Below, in pieces: positions 7,791-18,500 of a DNA stretch of 64,000 nucleotides (positions are counted from its first letter, which is position 1; the number at the start of each line of letters is the position of its first letter). The stretch spans positions 349,133-413,132 of the forward strand of contig NZ_JAEMHK010000003.1 in assembly GCF_016458235.1 (NCBI RefSeq), written 5' to 3'. Source of the stretch: Geomonas propionica (lineage in GTDB: Bacteria; Desulfobacterota; Desulfuromonadia; Geobacterales; Geobacteraceae). A model generated the notes under the pieces. The model was not told where the DNA came from. It did not search any database and worked only from the letters and a program-made list of their open reading frames with translations. The translations under genes were made by a program, and so were the position numbers.

Positions 7791-10352
7791 TCACATCCCC
7801 AATTTTACTTCGATTACCCCGGATTGACCGAGAACGGCATCTGTTTGAGGGTCAAGAACAACAACCTGAACGGTTTCGGACTCTTCACTCAGCAGCATCC
7901 CTACCATTACCTTCTCATTTGGCTTAATAGCGACACAACCTGTGCTGGAATCAAATTCACCATGAACTGCCAAGCCAGCTTTTCCAACCTGCTTGCCTCC
8001 ACAAACCAGAACAGGTCGAACTGTCATCGGGCCTGTGTCGATCATATCCAAAAGATTTGTCGTTGCGATCTCTATGGTTATACCCATTGTTCTTGTTGCC
8101 AATAATTCTGGTACACCACTGACCACAATACTTCTTTGGGCAGATGACTTTACCCCCGATGGGGGGACACGAACGGTTATCAACGGGATAACCATCTCCT
8201 GCAAACTTGTACCGCCATGGTGATATGAGAGACTGCCACCAGCCTTGAACACGCCACTTCCTGAAGGGAATATAAAGTCCAATGGGCTGTCATAACCAAG
8301 CTCATTACCACTTACCTTTACTGTACCTTGTGGCGATGACCCTCCCTGGCCAATCCAGCAACGACGGTGCAATTCAATCGTCTTGCCACCAGGGCTGTCA
8401 GTTTTCATGTCATCACCTTTTTCTCTGCTGAATAGGTGACCATGATCTGCTGCCAAGACGATTTGCTCTATGCCACATGATGCAAGTTTACGGACCGCTC
8501 GTGCCACATTACCGATAACAGTATCCATGACTTGTCGTGCTAAAAAGTCAGACGTTCCTTCACCAAGTGAATCGATCTCTTGAGAACGAACAACTATCAT
8601 CGGAGAGCCGGCCAATTTCCCCTGAAGTTTTTTACTGTTCATCTGCAGCAGTTCGTCCAACTCTAGCTCCACCAACTGTTGTTGTCGAGCCTTGATAAAC
8701 TTCCTGCGTGCGGGGAGATCCCCCAGAAGACTTCCAGCAATTCGTATAGACAGCTTGTCTTTATCAACTATTACATCAAGGCTGCTTGAAGCCTCTGGCA
8801 ATAAGGCGGCCATTCCCACTTTAGTAATTGATGGCAATGAAACAATTGCCGGTCGAAGGGTGACTTCTCCCATACCTTCCAATTGTTTGACAAGCTCATC
8901 ACCCATTTCATATCTCATCGCATCAACCAGGAAATATGCGACAGGCACGTTGGATGGAGCTACGAACTTTTCATATATATCTGACTGCCGTACTGTACCT
9001 GGAATCTGCCATTGAGCCTCTTGCAGAACCTTGGTGAACCCAGATGACATGACCTGAAGAGCGTTATCATATGCCTGCTCAATAGCTGATAGAGCTTGAT
9101 GTAATACCGGTTCATCCTCCAGTTTTGCGACAAGAGCCTCCAGTTGGCGATGCTGCTGGTCCATGCAGAACCAACCCTGTTTGCTGCTGTAGGCGGAGAC
9201 CCATTTCTCGGGCTTGCTGCTTGCTGAATTCATTTCCGAGATTACTTTTTGGATTGATATGCCAAGATCAGCCATCATCTTGCAGGCGCGCCATTGGGCC
9301 TTACGATCCATCTGACGATCTACCCAGAAGCTGCTGCCTCTTTCTGTTTCTACTCTTAGCGTCTCCGCATAATTCCCATTTATAATTAGTGAGTCACAAT
9401 AACGCAGAAGCGCTTGTTCCTCAAAGCGGAACGTATCTATTGACCCCAAACATTCGGCTGGGATTGCCGCCGTATCGAGATTCAACTCCGCTTGCACGGA
9501 ATCAGCCATTGCTATGTATTCTTCTGGATGATCCTTTCGGAGTGTCTGGATAACAAGCTTGAGAAAAGCAACTTTGTCTTGCTCTTGAGGAACATCAATC
9601 ATTGCCAGTGTTGGTGGGACAGTGCATTGCAGATCGTTGGAAAACTCGCCAACGAGAAGTGAACGGCATATTTTCTTGCGTGCCTCATGAATCGGGAGTT
9701 CGGGAGCAGTAGTTATTCCCAATCGCGTTTCAATTAACTTATAAAGCCCCTGAGACGCGCTCTTTTCAGATATCTCGGCATCTTTTCCCGATGATGCAAG
9801 CCATGATGCTACGATTTTATCATTCTGGCTGACCCCGAAAATGACCTGAAGCATAGATGGCTGAACAGACGTTGTCCCTGATTGACCAACAAACTTGACA
9901 ACATCTTCATATGTAAGAGCCTCAACATTCAGAAGCTCATCGATATGACCGTCGTCAAACCCTTTCTCCTTCAAAGCATTCCGTGCCTGACGCTTGAGTG
10001 AGAGCTCGTAATAACATTCACCACCCTCCTCAAACTCCATAAGAACGGAAGAGGTTTTCTGACGTGATTCACCTTGCATGTAAATAACAAGGGGTTCCGG
10101 TTGTGGTCCTGATGTCAGTTGATCAACCGCGAAACGAATTTCAAAGTATGATCCTGCATAGGCAATAAAGTGGACAGAATTTCCGTCCAGCTGAAAAGTT
10201 GCTAGTTCACCTGGTGGAAGCTGGGTCACATCTCGCTCAATCAATTCCGATATGAACGGCTGGAACTCATTTCGTGGGTCGTACCAGACCAGTACTCGGC
10301 GTTTCAGTTTTTCTGCCAACTGCTTTTTTTGATATTCATGAAATGGGTGCAT
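7791..10352 (-). CDS. pglZ: BREX alkaline-phosphatase-fold protein PglZ (BrxZ)
   Basis: The frame could start at 10433 inside the upstream gene, but the ATG at 10352 (MHPFHEYQKKQ) lies just after the upstream stop and resembles PglZ N-termini, so I choose it (853 residues). The PglZ domain shows VAYFLVDAMRYEMGDEL and, further on, IVLAADHGHLFSREKG. These are two of the metal-binding blocks of the alkaline phosphatase superfamily. PglZ is a core BREX component that associates with PglX and BrxB/BrxC. It is preceded here by an unusual DUF2971 gene instead of directly by pglX. Confidence 0.92.
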   Translation of the reverse strand: MHPFHEYQKKQLAEKLKRRVLVWYDPRNEFQPFISELIERDVTQLPPGELATFQLDGNSVHFIAYAGSYFEIRFAVDQLTSGPQPEPLVIYMQGESRQKTSSVLMEFEEGGECYYELSLKRQARNALKEKGFDDGHIDELLNVEALTYEDVVKFVGQSGTTSVQPSMLQVIFGVSQNDKIVASWLASSGKDAEISEKSASQGLYKLIETRLGITTAPELPIHEARKKICRSLLVGEFSNDLQCTVPPTLAMIDVPQEQDKVAFLKLVIQTLRKDHPEEYIAMADSVQAELNLDTAAIPAECLGSIDTFRFEEQALLRYCDSLIINGNYAETLRVETERGSSFWVDRQMDRKAQWRACKMMADLGISIQKVISEMNSASSKPEKWVSAYSSKQGWFCMDQQHRQLEALVAKLEDEPVLHQALSAIEQAYDNALQVMSSGFTKVLQEAQWQIPGTVRQSDIYEKFVAPSNVPVAYFLVDAMRYEMGDELVKQLEGMGEVTLRPAIVSLPSITKVGMAALLPEASSSLDVIVDKDKLSIRIAGSLLGDLPARRKFIKARQQQLVELELDELLQMNSKKLQGKLAGSPMIVVRSQEIDSLGEGTSDFLARQVMDTVIGNVARAVRKLASCGIEQIVLAADHGHLFSREKGDDMKTDSPGGKTIELHRRCWIGQGGSSPQGTVKVSGNELGYDSPLDFIFPSGSGVFKAGGSLSYHHGGTSLQEMVIPLITVRVPPSGVKSSAQRSIVVSGVPELLATRTMGITIEIATTNLLDMIDTGPMTVRPVLVCGGKQVGKAGLAVHGEFDSSTGCVAIKPNEKVMVGMLLSEESETVQVVVLDPQTDAVLGQSGVIEVKLGM

Positions 10353-10371
10353 TATTATTAACCTATTGGAC

Positions 10372-11157
10372 TTAGCAGTCAGAGAGTTTAATTGAATAAG
10401 AATGTGGAGACTTCCTGGCCTGCTTATAAACAACCGGCTTATCCTTCAATATTTGACGGATTGTTAATTTGTCTTTTTCAGACATTTGACAACCAAATAT
10501 TACCCCGATGAGAGCATTGGGATTGTACGGAAAGATACGATCACCAGGCTTATCTTGTCTGCCATTAGGCTGAACAATCAGGCGATATTCTTGTTCGTAT
10601 TTCCAATGTTTTGATTTCGTCAGAGTAAATGTTTGAGCAATCCCATTTAGATTGGCCCTGACAAATTCGCTAAAACGAGGGTAATTGTCTTTATAGACAA
10701 CTTCGCCACAAAAAAATAATTCACGCAGTTTATTGGCATCAAATTCAAGACAATACCCTTTGTGGTTATTGGCATAATGAGACCACATGAGTATATCAGT
10801 GTGCGTCTTACTTAGGCATAAAATGCCTAACTCACTGCTCTGCTTCTCAAGAATTTTTCCCCATACGTCAAATTGTTCAGCAACTTTTTCACGACTTCTA
10901 TGCTCTCCGCCCTGCAAAACAAGATCAATTTGCTGTTTTCTCTCCTTCGCTGTAAGTTCTGGTCGATTGACTTCTAAAAAACGATTGAGAAAAAGTCGCC
11001 AGTCATTATCGGTCGTACCTTCAAACGAAAACATGTTTTTGCAATCATAGGGGTCATTAAACTCTTGGGGAGAAGCAAAATAAAATTCACTGTGGATCAG
11101 CTCACATAACGAATACTGATTCAAACTTCTGTAGCGATATAATGTCTTAGGCACCAT
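10372..11157 (-). CDS. DUF2971 protein embedded in the BREX operon
   Basis: This 261-residue protein has the features of DUF2971: the N-terminal LYRYRSLNQYSLCEL, the early FASPQEFNDPYDCKNMF and the central ILCLSKTHTDILMWSHYANN block, followed by GYCLEFD. The biochemical function is not established as far as I know. Such genes recur in defence islands. It sits between pglX (stop and start only 3 bases apart) and pglZ (19 bases), with codon use and low GC like the BREX genes, so it is a member of the operon rather than a later scar. It is not one of the six core type 1 BREX genes and could be an accessory effector or a regulator of phage specificity. Confidence 0.8.
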   Translation of the reverse strand: MVPKTLYRYRSLNQYSLCELIHSEFYFASPQEFNDPYDCKNMFSFEGTTDNDWRLFLNRFLEVNRPELTAKERKQQIDLVLQGGEHRSREKVAEQFDVWGKILEKQSSELGILCLSKTHTDILMWSHYANNHKGYCLEFDANKLRELFFCGEVVYKDNYPRFSEFVRANLNGIAQTFTLTKSKHWKYEQEYRLIVQPNGRQDKPGDRIFPYNPNALIGVIFGCQMSEKDKLTIRQILKDKPVVYKQARKSPHSYSIKLSDC

Positions 11158-11160
11158 TCA

Positions 11161-14100
11161 TCAACTCCTACGCCTTCTTCCGCCACCAGCAGCCACTGGG
11201 GCTGCAAGTAGCTTCTCCAAAGCATCCTTCACCGTCCGTGATGATCGCTCAGCAACAAATGCATCTATCTCATTCTGTGAGACGTCTTTGGGTTGCCACT
11301 TTTCGTCTTCGTCCAGTTCCCACAAATCATTCTCAAGGCCGTGTGCAATAGCATGGCTCAAGTCTTTTCTGCATTTAAGGACTACCCGTTCCGGCCAAAG
11401 GTGCATTGCCAGATGGGTCCAGTCATATTCGCCTTTTACCAAAGCATCCCAAATTTGCTTACATTCCTTCTGCCAAGCTGCAATGTGAGGCACTAATCGC
11501 CAGAGCAGGGCAAAGTTGATTAGCACGCCATCGTTTAAATCCGGATTCCAGAGTGGGGCAACCATCGCGACTTCTTCGCGGAAAGTCTTTAACTCTTCAG
11601 TAAGAGTTTCCTGATCAGCGATGAGCTTTCTTTGCCCTGCAGTTGGGCTGTCACCGATCTCAGCACGGAGTGTTGACAATTTTCGTTCCTCAAGCTGAAG
11701 CTTTGGCACCACATAATCATTCAGCACTTTGAAAAGAGTGTCTTTATTGAATCTGTGGTAGTAAAGCCAGACCGAATAGCCTTTTGATGGGATTGAGAGG
11801 CACCAGTAAATCGGCGCCTTTCTGCGACTTTTTGAATAGCGTTTGATGTGCTCGGAAAAAAACTGGGCTCTGAGCCATGGTCGAATCTCATCAGTGCTCG
11901 GCGCAAGAATAGCCAAAACCTTGTCAATTTCTTCAACTGACTTATTTCCCCAGATGGTATTGAACACACGCTGGACGCTCGCTTCTATGTCATCAGCGTG
12001 TCCCTTGTCTTCAACCAATATTCCGCTCCAAGAAATTTTGAGCGGGTAATCATCTTGGGTAATAGTCGGAACGCTTATGGAGCCCTTTGCTGGCAGTGTA
12101 TTCGCATCGGGCCGAGCCCTTAACCACTCGTCACTGACAATTGTATCTGATTGTGCTGGCAATCCATCAGGTGCAATCAACATCCCTGGAGGGGATGCAG
12201 GCAGTGGATCAAATGGCTGGGGAAGTTTTGGTGCGAGAGAAGAGTCCATTGCCATACGCACGTCCCATCGCCCATAGCAGCAGCCGACGCAGTAGGACAT
12301 GAAGCCGAATGCCTTTTCTTCAGGAGTTTGCTGAATAAGCTCAATGACAGCTTCATCATCGGAATCTTCATCTTCACCAGGATCGTCATCGGCTTCAGTA
12401 TCAGGTGAAGTTGAACGGATCTGGACAGCCTCCCGAATATCTCGCTCAAGGTCATATAGCTGATCGGGATCAAGATGGAAGGCTTCTGCAACCTTAGCTT
12501 CCAAAGTTCTTCCGAGTAATGAGTAGAGATCCCATGCTGTTGAATCATTTTCAGGAGATTGTATCCAGGCAGGGATTGTGAATTCCTGGAATGGTTCATA
12601 CCCTTGAATCACCGCTCGACGCGTGTTGACCTGTTCATCTACAATTGCTTTAATTTCATTGATTGTAGCTTTCGGTAAATCAGTTAGTGGCAGATTCTGT
12701 ACCATGCTGGCTTGAAACTTTGGACGAGCAAACATTTCGCCACTAAATCTGGCAACTGCACTTCCAATGTTTGAGGCACAAATCCCAAGAACTGTATATT
12801 CCTCACCAGAATCAGGGAATATCTGCGCTCTTCCTGCCGTTGGAATCACGCCAGAAGGGACCAGATAAGGGACGAGCCTGGTGGAGCGGAGCATATAGCT
12901 GAAGCCTGGCTCCAGATAATATGATTCGTTCTGGGGTCTTGACCGTATTTTCCCTTTATCATCAGCAAAGTTTTTTATTTCAAAACCATTGCTATTCCAG
13001 TTTACAGCCAAGGTAATAGGTGAAAACCACGGTGCAGCGGATTCTGTTTTGGAAAAAGGAACCCACATCCCTTTATCTTCAAGTTCATAAAGACATCTTT
13101 GTCGTAATGACCCCCCTTTTCTGTCAAACGTAATGGGTTGAGGAACAATTTTAGAGTTAGGGATTTCCCATAACAGGCGAAGATGCCGGTTGTCTTCACC
13201 AGTTTGAAGACCAACGCGGATTGAAGCCTTATTTCCTTCAAGTTGCGGAAAGTCTCCAAGCGTCTGTATTGTTTCATCCATCACCCAATACGCATAAGGA
13301 GAGCCCTTCAATCGACTGAACTCCTCTGGAGCAATAAGGAAAACCCGCTCTGATGCTTGGCCTTGGCGTATGCTCTCAACTTCTGCCTTGAGTACATCAT
13401 CCTTGTTATCTTCAAGCAAAGCTCGAATAAAGTCAGACTCTGAAGAATTTCTCGTTCCTTTCGAAATTACATAGGTTGCTGTTTCAACCATTGCATCAAG
13501 AACACCATCTCCCAGATCGGCCAATAGCGATACATACCCGTCATGCCCAAGTACGTTGGTTCTCAATCCAGCAAATGAACCCAGGAAAAACGGCGTCCGA
13601 CTCGAAATAGCGGCTACTTTGCCGTCCGCATGCGTCATACCAAGCATGCGCTCGATAAAGTTGGCAAGCAAATCCCCTTTGGTACGAAAATAAATCGAAT
13701 CAATATAAGATTTTGAGGCTTTGCTCGATGCACCAAATGGTGGATTCATCAGTACTACATCGAATTTCTTCCGGCATAGATCGACAAAGGCAAAACCACG
13801 TTCAGCATCATCTGCAAATAATCGCCTTTTCAAACCTGTTTCATCAGTGGCACTTTTTGCAAAACTATGGAGTGCATTTATCAGGAGTTGCTCGGTCTTA
13901 TCCCAGAATTGCTCTTCGCTGATGTCTGATACGTCAAATAACGTCAACTGGGCTTGGACCTTGCCCCCCATTTCCTTCTCAGAAAAAAGCAGTTGATTCC
14001 CTTTCTTGTCTACGGCCTGCTTATACTCTCGTTGCCAGACATCTTTAGCCTCGGCAATCGCATCATTGATCTCTTCCTCGATTTTGAGTAGAGACCCTGC

Positions 14101-15480
14101 TTCTCCTGCCAGCTGCATCTTTTTGAATACCACCATCACAAGCTGACCAAGAATCTTGGGTGTAAGTCCAGAGACAAATTCCTCCAGTAGCTCAGGTTGA
14201 CCAGGCATTGGTTCAGCAACGACAAAATTGGTTTTTTTGATGCTTGGCCGCTGATCACGCGCAATCCCAAAGTCATTATATGAGCGTTGGGCTCTCATCC
14301 AGAGTGACAAGGATGCTATCTGTGCTGCACGAGGATCAATATCGATCCCGTGCAGATTATGCTGAAGTATCAGGCTGGGGATGGCGTGTCGCAACGCTTC
14401 GATATTAGAATAATCTTTGCGAAGTGAATTCCCGGTAGTCTCTGATGAAACCGCTGAATCATCCTTCCAGGCCTCCTCATAGATTATCTGCAAGAGGTCA
14501 AACCCGTATAGCAGGAAGTGTCCAGATCCGCCTGCAGGATCGAGAACCTTGATGTCGCGCGGGTCTTTCTTTTTTCTGAAGGGTATATATGTTGGTTGTT
14601 TGAGAAGATCTGATTGGCTAACCCCAGATTTCTGAACATTATCTGGAGCCGTTTCTCCGCATTTCAGAAATATTTCTGAGGGGCGGCGAACCATATACGT
14701 GCAGATATTAGTGAGATTGGTGCTGCCATGCATCATCTCATACCAGATACGGCCCAGCGTATTGTCAGTTAGAAACTCGACCACATAACGAGGGGTGAAA
14801 AACTGATTGCGAACTGCTAGTTCACGGGTATTGCGCGGGGATCGTGAAGCTTTTCGCATTGCTTCACGTTCTTCTTTGGGGTTGAAATATTGATAGACCC
14901 AGCCGATGGTTTCATCAGCATCCCATACTGATCCCAGTTCATTATTGTTGAGTAGTTGCAGTAATTCATTGAACGCTAAACGGCGCGGCCACAGCAGGCT
15001 TGCCACATCCCGCCTGTCAAAAAGAACTTTAACCTCGTTCCCAATCTCATCAAACAGGCACTCCAGATACAACCGGTATCCCTTGTCGGGTAAAGAGGCT
15101 AATCCTGGCGCCAAACCAGTGAACTCTTTGAAACCGGCAGACTGGTCACCGTTTGAGATACACTGCTGGACAAGCTTGCGAGCTTCAAGCATTTTAAGAG
15201 CTACAAATCGGTTAAGTGTGGTAAAAGCTGCTTCCCTCAGATAATCATTAATCGCATCAGTGGGGTTTAATCCCCCTGCTTGTTTGTGCTGAATTGCAGC
15301 TACTATCTTCTCTCTCGTCAGGCGCTGTTGTGCATCAAGGTGCCCCCCCGGCTGAGGCGCTATTGTGCCATCTTGGAGGATGTCATAGATTCCTTCCAGC
15401 TGCTTCGAATACTCATGTTCCAATAGTCTGCGTGCAGCCTGAGTTGCCCGCTGCAGAGCATTGCGTGTTTCTTTATCCAT
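11161..15480 (-). CDS. pglX: BREX adenine-specific DNA methyltransferase PglX
   Basis: This 1,439-residue protein is of the PglX type. It carries the S-adenosylmethionine motif KVLDPAGGSGHFLLYGF at about 311-327 and the catalytic NPPFG motif near residue 578, as in N6-adenine methyltransferases. A long C-terminal half follows, for target recognition, with an acidic linker near 1015-1035 (DTEADDDPGEDEDSDDE). PglX methylates a non-palindromic site on host DNA and is needed for both modification and defence. It lies 20 bases after brxC. Its length is somewhat above that of common type 1 PglX proteins, the extra length lying in the C-terminal part. There is no frameshift or phase-variable tract that I can see. 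Confidence 0.94.
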   Translation of the reverse strand: MDKETRNALQRATQAARRLLEHEYSKQLEGIYDILQDGTIAPQPGGHLDAQQRLTREKIVAAIQHKQAGGLNPTDAINDYLREAAFTTLNRFVALKMLEARKLVQQCISNGDQSAGFKEFTGLAPGLASLPDKGYRLYLECLFDEIGNEVKVLFDRRDVASLLWPRRLAFNELLQLLNNNELGSVWDADETIGWVYQYFNPKEEREAMRKASRSPRNTRELAVRNQFFTPRYVVEFLTDNTLGRIWYEMMHGSTNLTNICTYMVRRPSEIFLKCGETAPDNVQKSGVSQSDLLKQPTYIPFRKKKDPRDIKVLDPAGGSGHFLLYGFDLLQIIYEEAWKDDSAVSSETTGNSLRKDYSNIEALRHAIPSLILQHNLHGIDIDPRAAQIASLSLWMRAQRSYNDFGIARDQRPSIKKTNFVVAEPMPGQPELLEEFVSGLTPKILGQLVMVVFKKMQLAGEAGSLLKIEEEINDAIAEAKDVWQREYKQAVDKKGNQLLFSEKEMGGKVQAQLTLFDVSDISEEQFWDKTEQLLINALHSFAKSATDETGLKRRLFADDAERGFAFVDLCRKKFDVVLMNPPFGASSKASKSYIDSIYFRTKGDLLANFIERMLGMTHADGKVAAISSRTPFFLGSFAGLRTNVLGHDGYVSLLADLGDGVLDAMVETATYVISKGTRNSSESDFIRALLEDNKDDVLKAEVESIRQGQASERVFLIAPEEFSRLKGSPYAYWVMDETIQTLGDFPQLEGNKASIRVGLQTGEDNRHLRLLWEIPNSKIVPQPITFDRKGGSLRQRCLYELEDKGMWVPFSKTESAAPWFSPITLAVNWNSNGFEIKNFADDKGKIRSRPQNESYYLEPGFSYMLRSTRLVPYLVPSGVIPTAGRAQIFPDSGEEYTVLGICASNIGSAVARFSGEMFARPKFQASMVQNLPLTDLPKATINEIKAIVDEQVNTRRAVIQGYEPFQEFTIPAWIQSPENDSTAWDLYSLLGRTLEAKVAEAFHLDPDQLYDLERDIREAVQIRSTSPDTEADDDPGEDEDSDDEAVIELIQQTPEEKAFGFMSYCVGCCYGRWDVRMAMDSSLAPKLPQPFDPLPASPPGMLIAPDGLPAQSDTIVSDEWLRARPDANTLPAKGSISVPTITQDDYPLKISWSGILVEDKGHADDIEASVQRVFNTIWGNKSVEEIDKVLAILAPSTDEIRPWLRAQFFSEHIKRYSKSRRKAPIYWCLSIPSKGYSVWLYYHRFNKDTLFKVLNDYVVPKLQLEERKLSTLRAEIGDSPTAGQRKLIADQETLTEELKTFREEVAMVAPLWNPDLNDGVLINFALLWRLVPHIAAWQKECKQIWDALVKGEYDWTHLAMHLWPERVVLKCRKDLSHAIAHGLENDLWELDEDEKWQPKDVSQNEIDAFVAERSSRTVKDALEKLLAAPVAAGGGRRRRS

Positions 15481-15500
15481 AGTTGATTCCTATTTGATTC

Positions 15501-18500
15501 CTATTGAACCAGAATCTTTTTCCCTTCGCCGATCAGGCGGGCACATTCATCACGCAGTCCTGCAAGTGCTGCATCCAACTGTTCCTCAGATTCAATGCCA
15601 CCTTTAAAGAAATCGCCGACTACGAGCTTGACCAGACGATTCCCTTCAAGCAGCTTCATCATTTCCTCAATGGCGCTGTTAAGCCTAGAGCTGCAAGCTG
15701 CAACATCGGCCCTTAATTCAGGTACGGTGATTCCGTTAACTTCCTTACTGGTTCGGGATGTAAGCGGTTCAGAGATCCGTTGTTGTTGAGTTTCATCCAA
15801 TTGCTCCCATCCAGGGGCCACAGATAATTTTTCATATGCAGCGGTGTATTCATCAGCGCGAGAGTTAATCGCCTGCTGATAACGATTGTTGTATTCTGCA
15901 GCGAGGTCACGCGTATTCTGGTCAATCTCTGCTATATGTTGATAGAACCGTTCTCTGCCAAGCAGGTCATCGAGTGAATCAGCTTTTTTGAGTATTTCTT
16001 CTGCAACGTCTCCTTCTGACCGAAGGAATGGCACAGAGCCATTCATTACCTGACGCGCACTCTTGACAATCGCAATCTGAGGCTCTTCAATCGCATCTCT
16101 GATCTCGTTAGCTCTTTTGATTGCTTCTTTGATTTGTGCATAGCTGCCGTTGAAAGACGTTATGGCAGTGCTCTGCTTGCTGGTGCGTATGGCACGGATT
16201 TGGCCGAGTGCTTCTTCCAGTATGGTTGAACCGGGGAGGCTATTGGATACCAGCAGCGTGAATACTTCCTGCATCTGCTCCTCATAAGTTGGAAGTTCCC
16301 GCTGGATAGTATCTGCTACTACTCCTTGTTCAAGCTCAGTTATCTCTTTGCCAAAAACATTTTTGAAAGCATCGGCTGCTTTGAGACAATCTTCGAAAGT
16401 AACTTCGGATACTTTAGGGCGGAAGGATGCGGATCTGAAGGTGTTGTTGTTGGTGAAAGTGTTCTTTGCTTCGATACTGAGGGCAGATTCAATGGTCTGC
16501 CCTTTGCTGGTAGCTTCAATTTTACCTGAGCGTAAGAGTGAAACCGTGAACAGACGAACAATGTCGAAGTCCCATCCAAACGGTTCTCTTGCAAACTCTT
16601 CTTCAAGGAACTTGCCACTGGCAACTTCACCATAACTCGTTTTGTTGTGGATTTTTGTCAATACTTCATAGAGCGGGCCACTATCAGTTTTAAAAACAGG
16701 AACCCCTTTCTGATCTTCAAGGAGACTCAGAGTATTGAAGACCGTTGGCAATCCGTGGAGATTCTGTACTTCCATCAGTGCTTTTAGGTCATTGGCCTGT
16801 ATCTTTGCTGCTGCTTCCGCAAAGCGGTCATAGACCATTGGCAATGCCGTTCCGAGTAGCTTTTCAGCTTCAGGCTTTACTTCATTGCTGCCTGCACCGG
16901 GGCTGCGGTCATTGCCACGAAAGTAGACCGAGCCACTTAGAAGCGCTGTTTTCAGCAGTCGCTTCAGTTCATCAAGATGGCGGTTATGGCGCCTCTTTTC
17001 CTCGGTAACAAGAACGCCTTCGTCCTTTGTCTGGACACTTCGCTCTTTACGAGAAAGGATTTCCTTTGAACGATATACTTCTGCCATTTCCCGCTCGATA
17101 GCAGGAGTAAGAGCACCAAGCCAGAAGACCTTCATCTCTTCCTTCTGACTGCGCCCCCTTAGTTCAGATTGCTGTGCAGTGTAATCTGCACCTTCTTCAG
17201 CAAAATACATCTGCACCATGATTTCACCATCAAGAACCAGCTTGTCATCAAGTGAAAGCCCGGCTTTGAACATCTTAGTGCTGTGCAGATTGTAGCTTGG
17301 TTGCGGTGTCCAAAAGCCTTTAACAGTTTCAGAGTAAACACGCTTGGCTTCACCTGGCTGGGGGGTAAGCCCAGCTCTTTGCCGCTCCCAATCGTCCTCT
17401 GCAGGGGTTGGAATTCTAAAACCATCATCGCCATGGCGAACCATGTGTGATTTCACAAGAGCATCAAGGGCTTCTCTAACCTCAACCAGCTTTGAATCTG
17501 CACCTACGCCTGGATACAGAGATGCAGCAATATTCTCGGGTGTCCGATGAATACTTTTTACAAACTGAAGCAGACAAATGGCTTTTGCCACAGGTTGAGC
17601 GAAAGGATGGGATACCTTATGCTTGATATCGGCTATCCGTCCTCTTATTTCACTACTGATATTGCCTTCCACCAGATCATAAATCAGGTCCACAGACGCA
17701 AGAGCCCCCAGTTCTTTTCCCGCAAGATTGACAGCAGGATTGATAAGTAGCTGCTGGGCAAGCTTGATGATAGTTCGGTTCGCTCCACCTACATGCTTAC
17801 TGGCGCCACCCTGCATACGCAGGCCCGAAACAACCTGAATGATAAAATCCACCTGATAGGGGAGCAGCGGATAGAGATCCATGAATCTCTCCGCGTCCAA
17901 TGTTGGCAGCTGAATATCTGCTGTCAGGCGGGAGTGGGCTTCCAAGGCACCACGGTTGTCTTCAAAGAGCTTTCTAAGATTCGGTTCTACTTCCGATTTC
18001 TTGGAAAGTACTCTCTTGCTAGTAACCTCGGAAATATCTGAAGGTTCGAGGTGTACCTGGATCTCTTGGGGGAAACGATCCATGAGGCGTGCAAGTTCAA
18101 CCCGGCGATCATCGAGACCACCGACAAGCTCGGTCAGCTTTTCCTGTGAGGTAACGATGAGCCACATCTTGCCGCGTCCGACACGGCCAAGATTTTGCAC
18201 AACGGCCTGCAGATCAAGCATCTTCTGGACGTCTCGTGCGACAAACTGCCCAACCTCATCAATGACAAACACCAAACTGCACTCTGGCTTGTGGCGTTCC
18301 ATAAGAGACTTGCACCGTTCAGCCAGCCAACCGGGAGTGATATCGGCTCTGCCTTTAGCCCCTTTTACCCATGAATCAGCAGCAGGGTAAGTGCCAGGTT
18401 CCATATCGCTCATGACTTTACTGGCTTTCCCAAGGGCCATCATGACGAGGTTTTTCTTGTCGTCCCATTGCTCACCAGGGAAAAGTGCTGCGTAGCGGCT

